From NCBI RefSeq assembly GCF_009684715.1, contig NZ_CP016604.1:1565262-1629261 (forward strand): a stretch of 64,000 nt of DNA. Reading direction: 5' to 3'. The stretch comes from Otariodibacter oris. Its GTDB lineage: Bacteria; Pseudomonadota; Gammaproteobacteria; Enterobacterales; Pasteurellaceae. Below are positions 47,118 to 59,272 of this stretch, in pieces; position 1 is the stretch's first letter; each line of letters starts with the position of its first letter. The translations under genes were made by a program, and so were the position numbers. The notes beneath the pieces are model-generated. The model had not been told where the DNA came from and made no database searches. It was given only the letters and a program-made list of their open reading frames with translations.

Positions 47118-49066
47118 TACCCATTATTCCCATTCTTGATATTTTCCAGCTCTTCCCAGCGTTCAAAGGCTTTTTCAAGAGCCATTTCTGCGTCCGCTAA
47201 CTTTTGTAATTGAGCTTGGGTGTAACTTGGTTCTTTTGAGAAGAAGTCGGCACTGTTTACTTCTGTTTGTAGCTGTTCAATATCAGCTTCAAGTTGTTCC
47301 ATTTGAGCTGGCAGATTATCTAACTCACGTTGTTCTTTGTAGGATAATTTAACTTTTTTAGTTGGCTCTGCTTTTGGTTTTTGTGGTTCTGCAAGCGGTG
47401 GTTTCTCGGCAACTTTTTGCATATTTTTAGAAGAATCTGACCGCTTGTTTTCTGCAAGTGTGGCAAAATAATTGGCTTGTTGCTGTTTCGCATCGTGATA
47501 ACCACCGATATATTTATTCAGCACGCCATCGCCTTCAAAGAAGTAACATTCCGTTACGGTATTATCAATAAATTGACGGTCATGGCTAACGATCAATAAC
47601 GTACCTTGATAATCGGCTAACAACTCTTCCAATAATTCTAATGTTTCCACATCTAAATCATTGGTCGGTTCATCTAAAATCAGTAAGTTATTCGGTTTCA
47701 GTAATAATTTAGCCAGTAATAAGCGATTACGTTCTCCACCCGATAGAGCTTTAACGGGAGTCATTGCACGTTTTGGTGGGAATAAGAAATCTTGTAAATA
47801 ACCGAGTACATGACGTTTTACGCCATTGACTTCAACATCTTGTTTGCCATCTGCCACATTATCCATCACAGTTTTTTCTGGATCTAACTCAGCACGATAT
47901 TGATCAAAATAAGCAACTTCCAGTTTTGTTCCGCAACGAATTGAACCTGATGATGGTTGTAATTCACCTAATAATAATTTGATAAACGTCGTTTTACCAC
48001 AACCATTTGGACCCACTAGAGCGATCTTATCGCCTCGTAAAATCTTAGTGCTAAAATTTTTCAGTAAGCATTTTCCGTCAATTTCATAGCTGGCATTTTC
48101 TAATTCAAATACGATTTTGCCCGATTTAGCGGTCTGATCGATCTGAATTTTTGCACTTCCTAACACTTCACGACGATTACGACGTTCTTCTCGCAATGCT
48201 TTTAAGGCTCTTACTCTGCCCTCGTTACGTGTACGACGAGCTTTGATCCCTTGACGAATCCACACTTCTTCTTGTGCTAATTTTTTGTCAAAAAGTTCAT
48301 TTTGTAAGGCTTCAACACGTAATTCTTCCGCTTTAGTTTCTAAATATAAATCGTAATTTCCGGGGTAAGAGACTAATTTTCCACGATCTAAATCGACAAT
48401 GCGTGTCGCCATTTTGCGAATAAAGGCACGGTCGTGCGAAACAAAAATAATGCTCCCTTTAAAATCTAATAACAGATTTTCTAACCAAGCAATCGCATCC
48501 ACATCTAAATGGTTTGTTGGCTCATCCAGTAACAAAATATCGGGATTAGAAACTAATGCACGAGCCAATGCCGCTTTACGTAACCATCCACCCGATAACG
48601 CCGATAATGGTGTGTCTGGATTTAATTCCAGCAGTTGTAAGGTATCTTGAATACGATTTTCAAATTGCCATCCATTTGCGTGTTCAAGCTGAGTTTGAAC
48701 GTTGGAAAGTTTAGACATTAACGTTTCACTGTAATCTGTCTGCATTTGCAGTGAAATATGATGATATTGTTTTAAGAGATCGGCTAAATGAGCGATGCCC
48801 TCTGCCACATAATCAAAAATTGTGCCTTCTGCGTGACGAGGAGGGTCTTGCTCTAAACGTGCAACAACGATATCTTTTTCAAAAATCAGTTTTCCGTCAT
48901 CAAGCTGAATATCTTTAGCCAAAATTTTCATTAGGGTTGATTTACCCGCTCCATTTCGACCGACCAAACAAACTCGCTCACCTGCTTCAATATGCAATTC
49001 GGTATTATCGAGCAAAGGATGATCGCCGAAACCTAAATAAGCATTTGAAAGATTAATTAATGCCAT
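47117..49066 (-). CDS. uup: ABC-F ATPase Uup
   Basis: A soluble ABC-F protein linked to ribosome function and to limiting precise transposon excision. Its 649 residues have two ABC modules: Walker A GRNGAGKSTLM (about 36-46) with signature ALSGGWLRKAALARAL, and GPNGCGKTTFI with ALSGGERNRLLLAKLL. The two are joined by the P-site tRNA-interaction linker (LFDKKLAQEEVWIRQGIKARRTRNEGRV). A C-terminal coiled coil (about 565-645) is the Uup hallmark. It contains a USS pair in the region 47393-47450 and precedes tcdA. Confidence 0.94.
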   Translation of the reverse strand: MALINLSNAYLGFGDHPLLDNTELHIEAGERVCLVGRNGAGKSTLMKILAKDIQLDDGKLIFEKDIVVARLEQDPPRHAEGTIFDYVAEGIAHLADLLKQYHHISLQMQTDYSETLMSKLSNVQTQLEHANGWQFENRIQDTLQLLELNPDTPLSALSGGWLRKAALARALVSNPDILLLDEPTNHLDVDAIAWLENLLLDFKGSIIFVSHDRAFIRKMATRIVDLDRGKLVSYPGNYDLYLETKAEELRVEALQNELFDKKLAQEEVWIRQGIKARRTRNEGRVRALKALREERRNRREVLGSAKIQIDQTAKSGKIVFELENASYEIDGKCLLKNFSTKILRGDKIALVGPNGCGKTTFIKLLLGELQPSSGSIRCGTKLEVAYFDQYRAELDPEKTVMDNVADGKQDVEVNGVKRHVLGYLQDFLFPPKRAMTPVKALSGGERNRLLLAKLLLKPNNLLILDEPTNDLDVETLELLEELLADYQGTLLIVSHDRQFIDNTVTECYFFEGDGVLNKYIGGYHDAKQQQANYFATLAENKRSDSSKNMQKVAEKPPLAEPQKPKAEPTKKVKLSYKEQRELDNLPAQMEQLEADIEQLQTEVNSADFFSKEPSYTQAQLQKLADAEMALEKAFERWEELENIKNGNNG

Positions 49067-49119
49067 ATTGTCTTTTTCTCATAAATAAATTTGTCCTAAT
49101 TCTAGCAGTTTTGGTGGCT

Positions 49120-49160
49120 CTTGTAAGCGGTCAGTTTCGTAAGAAATTTTACAAATTGGC
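49120..49160 (+). repeat. Extended uptake signal between uup and nadK
   Basis: TGTAAGCGGTCAGTTTCG followed by AAATTTTACAAAT, the extended Actinobacillus-type form with one core mismatch, in the divergent gap. Confidence 0.6.
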
Positions 49161-49205
49161 AGTAGAGTAATAAGATAGCACCAGATTTTCCATTAGGTAA
49201 AAATT

Positions 49206-50090
49206 ATGAATCCACATAGCCGTTTCAAAACGATCGCAATTGTTGGCAAACCTCGTCACGATATTGCCTTCGAAACTCATATCGCTGTTTATAACTGGCT
49301 GAAAGACAGAAAATATAACTTGTTAGTTGAAAGTAAAATTGCAACTCAACTGAATCTCCCCAATCCAAGTACGATTGAAGAAATTGGTGAACAGGCTGAC
49401 TTAGTCATTGTAATCGGTGGTGATGGCAATATGCTAGGAATGGCTAGACGATTGGCTCAATACGACGTGCCGTTAATTGGGATCAATCGTGGTAATCTTG
49501 GATTTTTAACGGATATTGCCCCTCAAACTGCCTTTGAACAGCTTTATCGTTGTTTGGAAAGAGAAGAATTTATTATTGAAAATCGTTTTTTATTGGAAGT
49601 CAAAATTGAATCAAATGGCAAAATTATTGAATCCAATAATGCATTAAATGAAATCGTGGTACATTCTAGTCAAATTGCCAAAACCATTGAATTTGAAGTG
49701 AGTATTGGAGGAAAATTTGCATTTTCTCAACGCTCTGACGGGTTAATTATTTCTACACCAACCGGCTCAACCGCTTATTCGTTATCGGCTGGTGGTCCCA
49801 TTTTAACGCCTAGTTTGAATGCTATTGCTCTTGTACCAATGAGTCCTCATAGTCTTTCCTCCCGCCCTTTGGTTATTGATGGTGATAGTATGATTTCACT
49901 CCGATTTGCTCAATATAATCAGCCTCATTTAGTGGTGAGTTGTGATAGTCAACGTCTTTTACCATTTAGTTCTGATGAGCGTGTTATCGTACAAAAAAGC
50001 CCTGACACCTTGCAATTGCTACACTTAAAAGATTATAACTATTTTAACGTGCTTGGTTCAAAATTAGGTTGGTTAAGTAAATTATTTTAA
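49206..50090 (+). CDS. nadK: NAD kinase
   Basis: Phosphorylates NAD to NADP using ATP. The 294-residue protein shows the family GGDGNMLG motif (about 74-81), the [10 protein letters not shown] segment, NALNEIVVH and the glycine-rich [16 protein letters not shown] loop (near 181-196). SD TAGGTAAAAATT precedes the ATG. It is a monocistronic gene; recN, a frequent neighbour, is absent. Confidence 0.96.
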   Translation: MNPHSRFKTIAIVGKPRHDIAFETHIAVYNWLKDRKYNLLVESKIATQLNLPNPSTIEEIGEQADLVIVIGGDGNMLGMARRLAQYDVPLIGINRGNLGFLTDIAPQTAFEQLYRCLEREEFIIENRFLLEVKIESNGKIIESNNALNEIVVHSSQIAKTIEFEVSIGGKFAFSQRSDGLIISTPTGSTAYSLSAGGPILTPSLNAIALVPMSPHSLSSRPLVIDGDSMISLRFAQYNQPHLVVSCDSQRLLPFSSDERVIVQKSPDTLQLLHLKDYNYFNVLGSKLGWLSKLF

Positions 50091-50183
50091 TTTTAAATGC
50101 TGAACAATAAAATTTAGCTCGATATTTATAAGTTAATTATTCTATATGAATAATCATTATAGTCGGGCTATTTTTATGGTTGC

Positions 50184-51353
50184 TTAACTACTCTTATAAC
50201 TACGCTTAATTTTTTCAAACTCATCCATCATATTTTTAAGTTGGAGCACTCCGAGTGAGTAATGATCATGATCTTCAAATTTAACTAATTTAGTATTCCC
50301 ACCATATTTCTCATAATTATTGAGAGCAACTTCAGGATTATTCTCATAGGGAACCGTTTTATCCGCTGTACCATGATAAATAATTAAAGGGGAAACGGGT
50401 TTCCATCCTACTGCAAGGTTATTTTTATCTATTTGATCTGCTAAATGTTGCAAAGATTGCTTATCTAATATTTTAAAAACTAATGCGGGTATATTGGATG
50501 GTTTCTTTGTTAAAACATCAAGCCCATTGCTAATCGGAAACTTAAAAATAGCACTTAATGTGATGGGATTTTCACTAAATTTATTGTATGAATAATATAA
50601 CCAAGCGAGTAAATCTAACGTTCCTCCAACATCTTCATTGATATGTGGCACTTGGGATAAGATAGTTTTTATATTTTCTGTATTTAAGTACCCTGACATT
50701 GGCGCATTCGCTAGAATTTTAACGATATTACTATACTTTTCTTCGACAAGTTTCTGCGTAGCTACCGCCACAGCAGCCCCTTCAGACCAACCAGATAAAA
50801 ATACGCCATCATTCATTGCGAGGTTTTTAGATTTTGCAAATTCTCTCGTAGCTAAAATCATATCAATAGATTCTTCAGCTAACTCTGAATTGATGCAGTA
50901 AGGGTGTTCTAAATCTTGAGAAACACCATAACCTGCATAATCCGGTAAACTCACTAAGTAACCATAAGATCCCAAATAATTTGCATTTAAGCGAGTTTCA
51001 TAAAATATCATTGGCATCTTGGGCGCGTGACCATCATATAAAGAGGGTGCATCTAGATTTCCCCATCCTTCATCTTTTGCATAGGGATACAGCGTACCAT
51101 GATGATATTGTATGTGATCAAGCTTTCCCTCTTTTTTAGGTACAACAACTAACCCTGAAAGAACGACTGGCGAATTTTCATAAACAGAACGGTATGTAAT
51201 TCGATACAAATCAATATCGTATTTTGGTAAATCATCAATATTACCCTCCATCATTTCTCTTTCAGGAAAATAATGATTGATATTATTCTTATCTATTGTT
51301 GCAACAAATTCTGAGGTTAATAAATGCCCTCTTTCTAAAGCATCTTTATCCAT
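50184..51353 (-). CDS. Alpha/beta hydrolase (secretory-lipase-like esterase)
   Basis: A 389-residue alpha/beta-hydrolase. The likely triad is Ser190 in SGWSEG, Asp331 in YHGTADKTVP, and His362 or His364 in EDHDHYS; HHGT (84-87) probably forms the oxyanion region. The pattern resembles the secretory lipase/esterase group, but no signal peptide is visible, so it may be cytoplasmic or released otherwise. The natural substrate is unknown. It follows the GNAT gene start region on the same strand: the GNAT stop (51357) lies 3 bases before this start, so the two form an operon. Confidence 0.75.
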   Translation of the reverse strand: MDKDALERGHLLTSEFVATIDKNNINHYFPEREMMEGNIDDLPKYDIDLYRITYRSVYENSPVVLSGLVVVPKKEGKLDHIQYHHGTLYPYAKDEGWGNLDAPSLYDGHAPKMPMIFYETRLNANYLGSYGYLVSLPDYAGYGVSQDLEHPYCINSELAEESIDMILATREFAKSKNLAMNDGVFLSGWSEGAAVAVATQKLVEEKYSNIVKILANAPMSGYLNTENIKTILSQVPHINEDVGGTLDLLAWLYYSYNKFSENPITLSAIFKFPISNGLDVLTKKPSNIPALVFKILDKQSLQHLADQIDKNNLAVGWKPVSPLIIYHGTADKTVPYENNPEVALNNYEKYGGNTKLVKFEDHDHYSLGVLQLKNMMDEFEKIKRSYKSS

Positions 51354-51356
51354 AAT

Positions 51357-51914
51357 TTATCTCTCATCAGTCAATAATGTTTTACTATAAATATTCAAAT
51401 CATAGTATTGCTCACCAATTTTTAAGCCTTTTCCTTCTATTCCCACGAATTCAAACTGACAACGCTCAGCCACCGCATTACTTTTAAGATTATGTACTGA
51501 ACAACGTAATCGGTAATGATTAAAAAGTGATTTTGTTTCTTCTATCACTTTATTGATCGATTGAGTAATAATCCCTTTACCTTGTATATCTGGCGAGAGC
51601 CAATAGCCCAATTCAGCAGTTTTATTTTCCCAATCTATCGGGTTATTGAGGGAAAAAGCCCCGACAACATTTCCTTGATAAGAAATTACCCAAACAAATC
51701 CAAGCCCATCTTCCGCCTCTTTTTGGCTGGTGTCGACAAAATTGAAGCTATCCTCGATGGTCTTGTTAAAATCAATCCAATCAACAAATTGTGCAAAGAA
51801 TTGACGATATTTATCTAATTGTGCAAATAATGGAGCTGCATGGCATTGTTCAATTTTCTCAAGGATAATTTTAGAATTGACTCTGATTTCATGTGGGATT
51901 TGATTTTGATACAT
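51357..51914 (-). CDS. GNAT-family N-acetyltransferase (RimL/RimJ-like)
   Basis: A 185-residue GCN5-related acetyltransferase, nearest in pattern to the RimJ/RimL group that acetylates N-termini or small molecules. It shows ELGYWLSPDIQGKGIITQSINKVI (motif A with the Q/RxxGxG/A acetyl-CoA loop as QGKGI) and LRCSVHNLKSNAVAERCQFEFVG with the conserved NxxS/A-xxV region. The ATG at 51914 (MYQNQIPHEIRV) is chosen because upstream residues are unrelated to GNAT folds. It is the first gene of a two-gene unit with the hydrolase. The target is unknown. Confidence 0.78.
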   Translation of the reverse strand: MYQNQIPHEIRVNSKIILEKIEQCHAAPLFAQLDKYRQFFAQFVDWIDFNKTIEDSFNFVDTSQKEAEDGLGFVWVISYQGNVVGAFSLNNPIDWENKTAELGYWLSPDIQGKGIITQSINKVIEETKSLFNHYRLRCSVHNLKSNAVAERCQFEFVGIEGKGLKIGEQYYDLNIYSKTLLTDER

Positions 51915-51967
51915 ATTTGATCTCTTTCCCTTACTTATCTGATTAAACAAACGACATTGTAATAAAT

Positions 51968-52005
51968 AAGCGGTGAGATTCACTAAAAATTTTGCAAATT
52001 TTATC
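51968..52005 (+). repeat. Extended uptake signal upstream of groES
   Basis: AAGCGGTGAGATTCAC followed by AAAAATTTTGCAAATTTT, the full extended motif, immediately before the heat-shock promoter. Confidence 0.7.
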
Positions 52006-52011
52006 GGCTTT

Positions 52012-52041
52012 CTCTTGAAAACAAAAATCCCGTCTCCAAAT
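52012..52041 (+). promoter_or_regulatory. Sigma-32 heat-shock promoter of groES-groEL
   Basis: TCTCTTGAAA carries the -35 CTTGAAA (52014-52020). After a 13-base spacer comes CTCCAAAT (52034-52041), close to the sigma-32 -10 CCCCATNT. It sits 57 bases before the groES ATG. Confidence 0.75.
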
Positions 52042-52098
52042 ACTGTCATGTTCTGCCAGTATGGCAAAATTTATTCATTTATTTTAGGAGCTATTTCA

Positions 52099-54050
<1,952 letters not shown>

Positions 54051-54072
54051 TTCTTGCTTAACTCATAAAACT

Positions 54073-54108
54073 AAAAACTCCACTATTTTATAAATAGTGG
54101 AGTTTTTT
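54073..54108. terminator. Terminator of groES-groEL
   Basis: Sixteen-base arms AAAAACTCCACTATTT and AAATAGTGGAGTTTTT (54073-54088 and 54092-54107) with a 3-nt loop; A and T runs make it usable on both strands for convergent dxr. Confidence 0.9.
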
Positions 54109-54132
54109 ATAGCATTAGAAAATGTTAAAAAA

Positions 54133-55323
54133 TTATAGGAATTTCACCGCTTGTTCCGCTAATTCTCTAGACAGCCCATCAATATGTAGTACATCATCAA
54201 TTTCTTTCACTTCAATCGGTGCAATATGTTCTATTACTGATCGATTAATTTCGGCAATATCAGTGAATCGAATTAAATTCTTTAAAAATGCATCAACCGC
54301 TACTTCATTAGCCGCATTCATTGCCGTTGTTGCGTATTGTCCTTCAGCAAAGGCTTCTATCGCTAATTTTAAATTTGGATAACGAGCGAAATCGGGTTCG
54401 ATAAAGGTTAATTCAGATAATTTAAAGAAATCTAAAGGCTCAACACCTGATTGAATACGATTCGGATATGCCATTGTATGTGCAATCGGTGTACGCATAT
54501 CAGGATTTCCCATTTGAGCAATCACACTGCCATCAACATATCTCACCATAGAATGAATAATAGATTGAGGATGAATAATAATTTCCATTTCTTCCGCCGT
54601 CGCATTAAATAGCCAACGAGCCTCAATATATTCCAATCCTTTATTCATCATTGTTGCAGAATCAACTGAAATTTTTTGTCCCATGGACCAATTCGGATGA
54701 GCCACTGCTTGAGCAGGCGTAATTGCATCAAATTCAGTTAATGGTTTGGTTCTAAATGGTCCACCAGAACCAGTTAACACAATTTTACTAATGCCTAATT
54801 CTGATAATGGGCAGAATCCAATTTGTTTTTGTGCTTCAGGTGGCAAAGACTGAAAAATCGCATTATGTTCACTGTCTACTGGTAGTAATTTCGCCCCTGA
54901 TTTTCTTGCTTCATCAATAAAAATTTGCCCACAAGTAACTAAAGATTCTTTATTGGCTAATAAAACCTGTTTACCTGCTTGCACCGCAGATAATGTAGGC
55001 AACAACCCAGCAGCGCCTACAATCGCAGCCATCACCATATCAACGTGTCTATCGGCAGCTAATTCACAAATTGCTTTTTGTCCTGATACAACTTCTGTCT
55101 TTACATTCAGATTTTTAAGGTTTTCAGCTAACTGTTTTGCTTTGATTTCATCATCTAAGGCGGCAAAATCGGGTTGGTATTTTTGACATTGTTCTGTCAT
55201 CAATTCAACATTCTGTCCACCCACTAAAGCAAAAATATGATATTTATCAGGATTATGCTCAACAACAGACAAGGTACTTTTTCCAATAGAACCCGTTGAT
55301 CCCAAAATTACTAAATTTTTCAT
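54133..55323 (-). CDS. dxr: 1-deoxy-D-xylulose 5-phosphate reductoisomerase
   Basis: Converts DXP to MEP, the committed step of the MEP isoprenoid pathway and the target of fosmidomycin. The 396-residue protein has the NADPH-binding [14 protein letters not shown] (7-20), NKESLV, the metal-binding DSEHNAIFQ, and the SGGPF and [20 protein letters not shown] segments. It follows relA on the same strand by 19 bases, so co-transcription is likely. Confidence 0.97.
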   Translation of the reverse strand: MKNLVILGSTGSIGKSTLSVVEHNPDKYHIFALVGGQNVELMTEQCQKYQPDFAALDDEIKAKQLAENLKNLNVKTEVVSGQKAICELAADRHVDMVMAAIVGAAGLLPTLSAVQAGKQVLLANKESLVTCGQIFIDEARKSGAKLLPVDSEHNAIFQSLPPEAQKQIGFCPLSELGISKIVLTGSGGPFRTKPLTEFDAITPAQAVAHPNWSMGQKISVDSATMMNKGLEYIEARWLFNATAEEMEIIIHPQSIIHSMVRYVDGSVIAQMGNPDMRTPIAHTMAYPNRIQSGVEPLDFFKLSELTFIEPDFARYPNLKLAIEAFAEGQYATTAMNAANEVAVDAFLKNLIRFTDIAEINRSVIEHIAPIEVKEIDDVLHIDGLSRELAEQAVKFL

Positions 55324-55342
55324 TTTCTATCCTTTATTTTTG

Positions 55343-57550
55343 CTAATTTGATAAACGTTTAGCCTCAATCACATCTTCCAATTGTGTAATTCTTGCCAAT
55401 AATTTCGTTAAGAATTGAATATTATTTAATTCTATTTCAATATCCATAGTTGTGATATTTTTCTTGGTATCTGTACGGCTAGATACACCAATCACATTCA
55501 CTTTTTCATTCGCCATAATGGCACTAATATCTCTTAGTAACCCATTATAAGGATTAGCAATTACTCTAATAATAAGATTAAATCCAGAAGTATAATTTTC
55601 ACCCCATTGTGCCTCAACAACCCTTTCAGGATTGATTAATTGCAATTCATAGAGCTGTTCACAGTCATCCCGATGAATCGAAATACCACGTCCTTGTGTA
55701 ATATAGCCAACAATCTTATCTCCTGGAATTGGATGACAACAACGAGCAATGTGGTGCATTAAATTCCCCACACCTTCAACAACAATAAAGCCATTATTTT
55801 TAGTTTGCTTTTGAGTATTCTGCCCTTTACTTGCCACATGTTTTAAAATTGCTTCATCCGCCTGCTCTGCCGTTGTTTTTATCAGCTTACCTTGCAAGTA
55901 ACTCATTAACGGACCTAAGCGAATATCCCCCCCTCCAATACTTGCATAGAGATCATCCATTTGTTTTAAGTTATAACGTGGCAGTGCATATTCTTCAATC
56001 TGTTTCAATGTAAAATTAAACTTCAGCATTTCTGCTTCTAATGCTTCTTTTCCAAGAGGAATATTCTTTTCTCGGTCGAGTTTTTTAAACCATGCGATAA
56101 TTTTAGAACGAGCCTTAGCGGTGTGAACAAACCCTTGACTCGGATTTAACCAATCTCGACTAGGATTCGGATTTTTCTGGGTACTAATTTCAACTTGGTC
56201 TCCCATTTGCAATTGGTAGGTGAATGGAACAATTCGTCCTGCAACTTTTGCTCCAATACAACGATGACCAATTTCACTATGAATCGAATAAGCAAAATCT
56301 AATGGTGTAGAACCTTTTGGTAAATCAACTACCTCACCTTTTGGTGTAAATACATAAACTCGATCATCAAAGATTTGTGAACGCATTTCTCCAACCATAT
56401 CGGCGGAATCTGCAATATCTTTTTGCCAATCAAGTAATTTACGTAGCCAGACAATTTTTTCTTCATAGCCAGTACGTCCAGTTGTCGCTCCTTCTTTATA
56501 TTTCCAATGAGCAGCAACACCAAGTTCTGCCTCATCATGCATTTTTTGTGTACGAATCTGAATCTCAATCGGCTTATTACCCTTACCGAGTACAATGGTG
56601 TGAATAGATTGATAACCATTAGGTTTAGGGTTAGAAATGTAATCATCAAAATGTTCAGGTAAGTGTTTATATTGTGTATGAACAATACCTAATGCAGTGT
56701 AACAGTCTTCTAGTGTTGGTACGATAATTCTCACTGCACGAATATCAAATAATTTATTAAACGTCAGGTGTTTTTTCTGCATTTTTTTCCAAATACTATA
56801 AATATGTTTTGGACGTCCATATACTTGTACCGTTGAAAGAGATTCTTTCAAATAAGCGGTCAGTTCTGAGACAAAATTTGCAATATATTTTTCACGATCT
56901 AAGCGACGCTCACCTAATTCATATTTTGCAATTTGATGATAGACTTGGGGATGTAAGGCTCTAAAACAATAATCTTCCAATTCCCATTTTAATTGCCCTA
57001 TACCCAATCGATTAGCTAGCGGGGCATAGATATGTGCACACTCTTTTGCTGCTAATACCAAATCTTCTTCTGAATGGGATTCATCCCGTAAAAATACAAT
57101 TCTTTCCGCCAACTTAATTACAACGCAACGGAAATCATCAACCATTGCCAAAAGCATTCTACGGATATTATCAATTTGTAAATCTGAGGCGTGGCTCGCA
57201 TTTAATTGGCGAATATTGTCCATTTCTAAAACACCTTTGACGAGGCGTTGAACCTGATCACCAAAGCGTTCGTTAATCTCAACAAGATCAAGCACATTAT
57301 TTTTAACTAATGGAAAAAGTAACGCAGAAACAAGACTATCATCATCCATATTCAAACTATGGAGAATCTCAACCATTTCAACGCCACCCCAAATTAGATG
57401 GCTATTATTTGTGTCTAATTTTTCTTGAGCATAGCGCCAAGCAAGGAGTAATTCTTCGAAAGTAATTGGGGACATCTGCAACCCAGCACTCCAACTTGCC
57501 AATTCAAAATTACTGGGATCAAGTAGGTGTGAATGACGAATCGCAACCAT
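55343..57550 (-). CDS. relA: GTP pyrophosphokinase RelA
   Basis: The ribosome-associated (p)ppGpp synthetase of the stringent response. The 735-residue protein has an N-terminal HD-like domain lacking the HDxxED hydrolase motif, as in RelA but not SpoT. It has the synthetase domain (RPKHIYSIWKKMQKK; FDIRAVRIIV; NPKPNGYQSIHT), a TGS domain (VFTPKGEVVDLPKGSTPLDFAYSIH), a zinc-finger-like CCHPIPGD region, and a C-terminal ACT/RRM domain. SD AGGAGG lies seven bases before the ATG. A USS interrupts the synthetase-coding region at about 56853. Confidence 0.96.
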   Translation of the reverse strand: MVAIRHSHLLDPSNFELASWSAGLQMSPITFEELLLAWRYAQEKLDTNNSHLIWGGVEMVEILHSLNMDDDSLVSALLFPLVKNNVLDLVEINERFGDQVQRLVKGVLEMDNIRQLNASHASDLQIDNIRRMLLAMVDDFRCVVIKLAERIVFLRDESHSEEDLVLAAKECAHIYAPLANRLGIGQLKWELEDYCFRALHPQVYHQIAKYELGERRLDREKYIANFVSELTAYLKESLSTVQVYGRPKHIYSIWKKMQKKHLTFNKLFDIRAVRIIVPTLEDCYTALGIVHTQYKHLPEHFDDYISNPKPNGYQSIHTIVLGKGNKPIEIQIRTQKMHDEAELGVAAHWKYKEGATTGRTGYEEKIVWLRKLLDWQKDIADSADMVGEMRSQIFDDRVYVFTPKGEVVDLPKGSTPLDFAYSIHSEIGHRCIGAKVAGRIVPFTYQLQMGDQVEISTQKNPNPSRDWLNPSQGFVHTAKARSKIIAWFKKLDREKNIPLGKEALEAEMLKFNFTLKQIEEYALPRYNLKQMDDLYASIGGGDIRLGPLMSYLQGKLIKTTAEQADEAILKHVASKGQNTQKQTKNNGFIVVEGVGNLMHHIARCCHPIPGDKIVGYITQGRGISIHRDDCEQLYELQLINPERVVEAQWGENYTSGFNLIIRVIANPYNGLLRDISAIMANEKVNVIGVSSRTDTKKNITTMDIEIELNNIQFLTKLLARITQLEDVIEAKRLSN

Positions 57551-57817
57551 AAAGTCCTCCTAAATACTCAAAAGGGAATCTTGTCTGAGTGTGACAAGAA
57601 AAATACCAATCTATTATAACCTAAATGGAGATTTTTTTATTCTTTTTAAAGCTCGTTAAACCATATCATATAACCTTTTCATTAGAAGGCAAGCTTTGTT
57701 ATAGGCCTGACCTATTAAGACAATTATTTGCAGTATGTAAACTGATTGATTAGAATGAAGGATCGTAATTTTGGGAGATATCTCAACTTTTTCTTTATAT
57801 ATTGTGGGCTTTGAATA
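57551..57817. other. Intergenic region between divergent relA and hemA
   Basis: It must carry both promoters. A 6-bp inverted repeat CTTGTC/GACAAG (57580-57598) and GGAGATATCTC just ahead of hemA are visible, but I see no recognised operator, RNA gene or USS. Confidence 0.5.
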
Positions 57818-59125
57818 ATGACGATTCTTGCGTTGGGCATTAACCATAAAACTGCGCCAGTTAGCTTGCGTGAAAAGGTTGCGTTTGTTGAAAATAAACG
57901 CGAGCAAGCCTTTGAACAAGTTTCTCAGCAAGCTTTAGCTGAAAGTGTCGTTATTCTATCGACTTGTAATCGTACAGAGCTCTATTTTCATCAACCCGAT
58001 ATTCCTCCACAAGAAGACCATATTGACAATATTACTTGGCGTGAACAATGTTTGAATTGGTTTGCTAAAATCCATCATATTGATAAAGATGAACTAAAAG
58101 AATCACTATATATCAAGCAAAATATGGATGCTGCGGAACATCTAATGCAAGTCGCTTGTGGCTTAGACTCTCTCGTATTGGGTGAACCTCAGATTTTAGG
58201 ACAAGTTAAACAAGCCTATCAAATCAGTGAGCAGTTTTATCAAACTCACGGTAGCGCCATATCAAGTAACCTATCTCGACTATTCCAAAAAACTTTTTCA
58301 GCAGCTAAACGGGTACGTACGGAAACAGAAATCGGAGCAAGTGCAGTTTCTGTTGCTTATGCAGCTTGTGGATTAGCAAAACAAATCTTTGATAATTTCG
58401 ACAAATTACGTTTTCTCCTTGTGGGCGCAGGTGAAACGATAGAACTTGTTTCTCGCTATTTAGTACAACACGGTGCAAAAAATATCATGATTGCTAACCG
58501 TACCCCGCAAAGAGCGGAGTTATTAGCTAAGAAGTTAGATCAACCGATGCAAATCCTATCTTTGAGTGCATTGCAAGTCGGATTAAACCAAGCAGACGTA
58601 GTGATTAGCTCAACGGGTAGCCCCGATACGCTGATTACAAAAGCGATGGTAGAAACAGCACAAAAAGAACGCTACTTTACCCCAATGTTATTGATTGATA
58701 TTGCAGTTCCGCGTGATATTGATGAAACTGTCACAGAATTAGATGGCGTTTATTCCTACAGTGTAGATGATCTGCAAAGTATCATTGATCAAAACATTGC
58801 CAATCGACAACAAGCCGCTGAACAAGCTAAAGAAATCGTGCAACAAGAAGCGCAAGAATACTTTGCTTGGCTTAAGAAACAGCAATCCAGTAATTTAATC
58901 AAACATTACCGCCAAAATGCTGAAGAAATTCGCATTGAATTATTAGATAAAGCATTAAGTGCGTTACAACAAGGACAAGATAGTGAAAAAGTCCTACAGG
59001 AATTAAGTTATAAACTGACTAATCAACTGCTTCATGTCCCTACTCAAGCTTTACAATCGATGGCAAAAAGTGGCAATTCAAAAGGCTTGCTCAGCTTTTC
59101 TAAAGCCTTAAAAATCGAAGATTAA
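57818..59125 (+). CDS. hemA: Glutamyl-tRNA reductase
   Basis: Reduces glutamyl-tRNA to glutamate-1-semialdehyde, the first step of the C5 heme pathway. The 435-residue protein starts [14 protein letters not shown], has the catalytic Cys50 in STCNRTELY, the [17 protein letters not shown] segment, and an NADPH fold at [13 protein letters not shown] (about 192-204), with a C-terminal dimerisation domain. In E. coli prfA follows hemA; here a separate gene, der, does. Confidence 0.96.
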   Translation: MTILALGINHKTAPVSLREKVAFVENKREQAFEQVSQQALAESVVILSTCNRTELYFHQPDIPPQEDHIDNITWREQCLNWFAKIHHIDKDELKESLYIKQNMDAAEHLMQVACGLDSLVLGEPQILGQVKQAYQISEQFYQTHGSAISSNLSRLFQKTFSAAKRVRTETEIGASAVSVAYAACGLAKQIFDNFDKLRFLLVGAGETIELVSRYLVQHGAKNIMIANRTPQRAELLAKKLDQPMQILSLSALQVGLNQADVVISSTGSPDTLITKAMVETAQKERYFTPMLLIDIAVPRDIDETVTELDGVYSYSVDDLQSIIDQNIANRQQAAEQAKEIVQQEAQEYFAWLKKQQSSNLIKHYRQNAEEIRIELLDKALSALQQGQDSEKVLQELSYKLTNQLLHVPTQALQSMAKSGNSKGLLSFSKALKIED

Positions 59126-59272
59126 TCCTCATATTCTACAAAAAATCTAATAAAACTAACCGCTTGTTGTGGGTTTTTTACTAGATTTCCCCGCTGCTCC
59201 ATAATTTAGGCTATAATACAAAGCATTTTACAAATAATTGTAAACCGAATTGTTATTGAGGTTCTAATTTAT

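Noticed and set aside
57656-57931. 91-codon minus-strand frame upstream of and within hemA
   Set aside because: It overlaps the well-supported hemA start, has no recognisable domain and no SD support.
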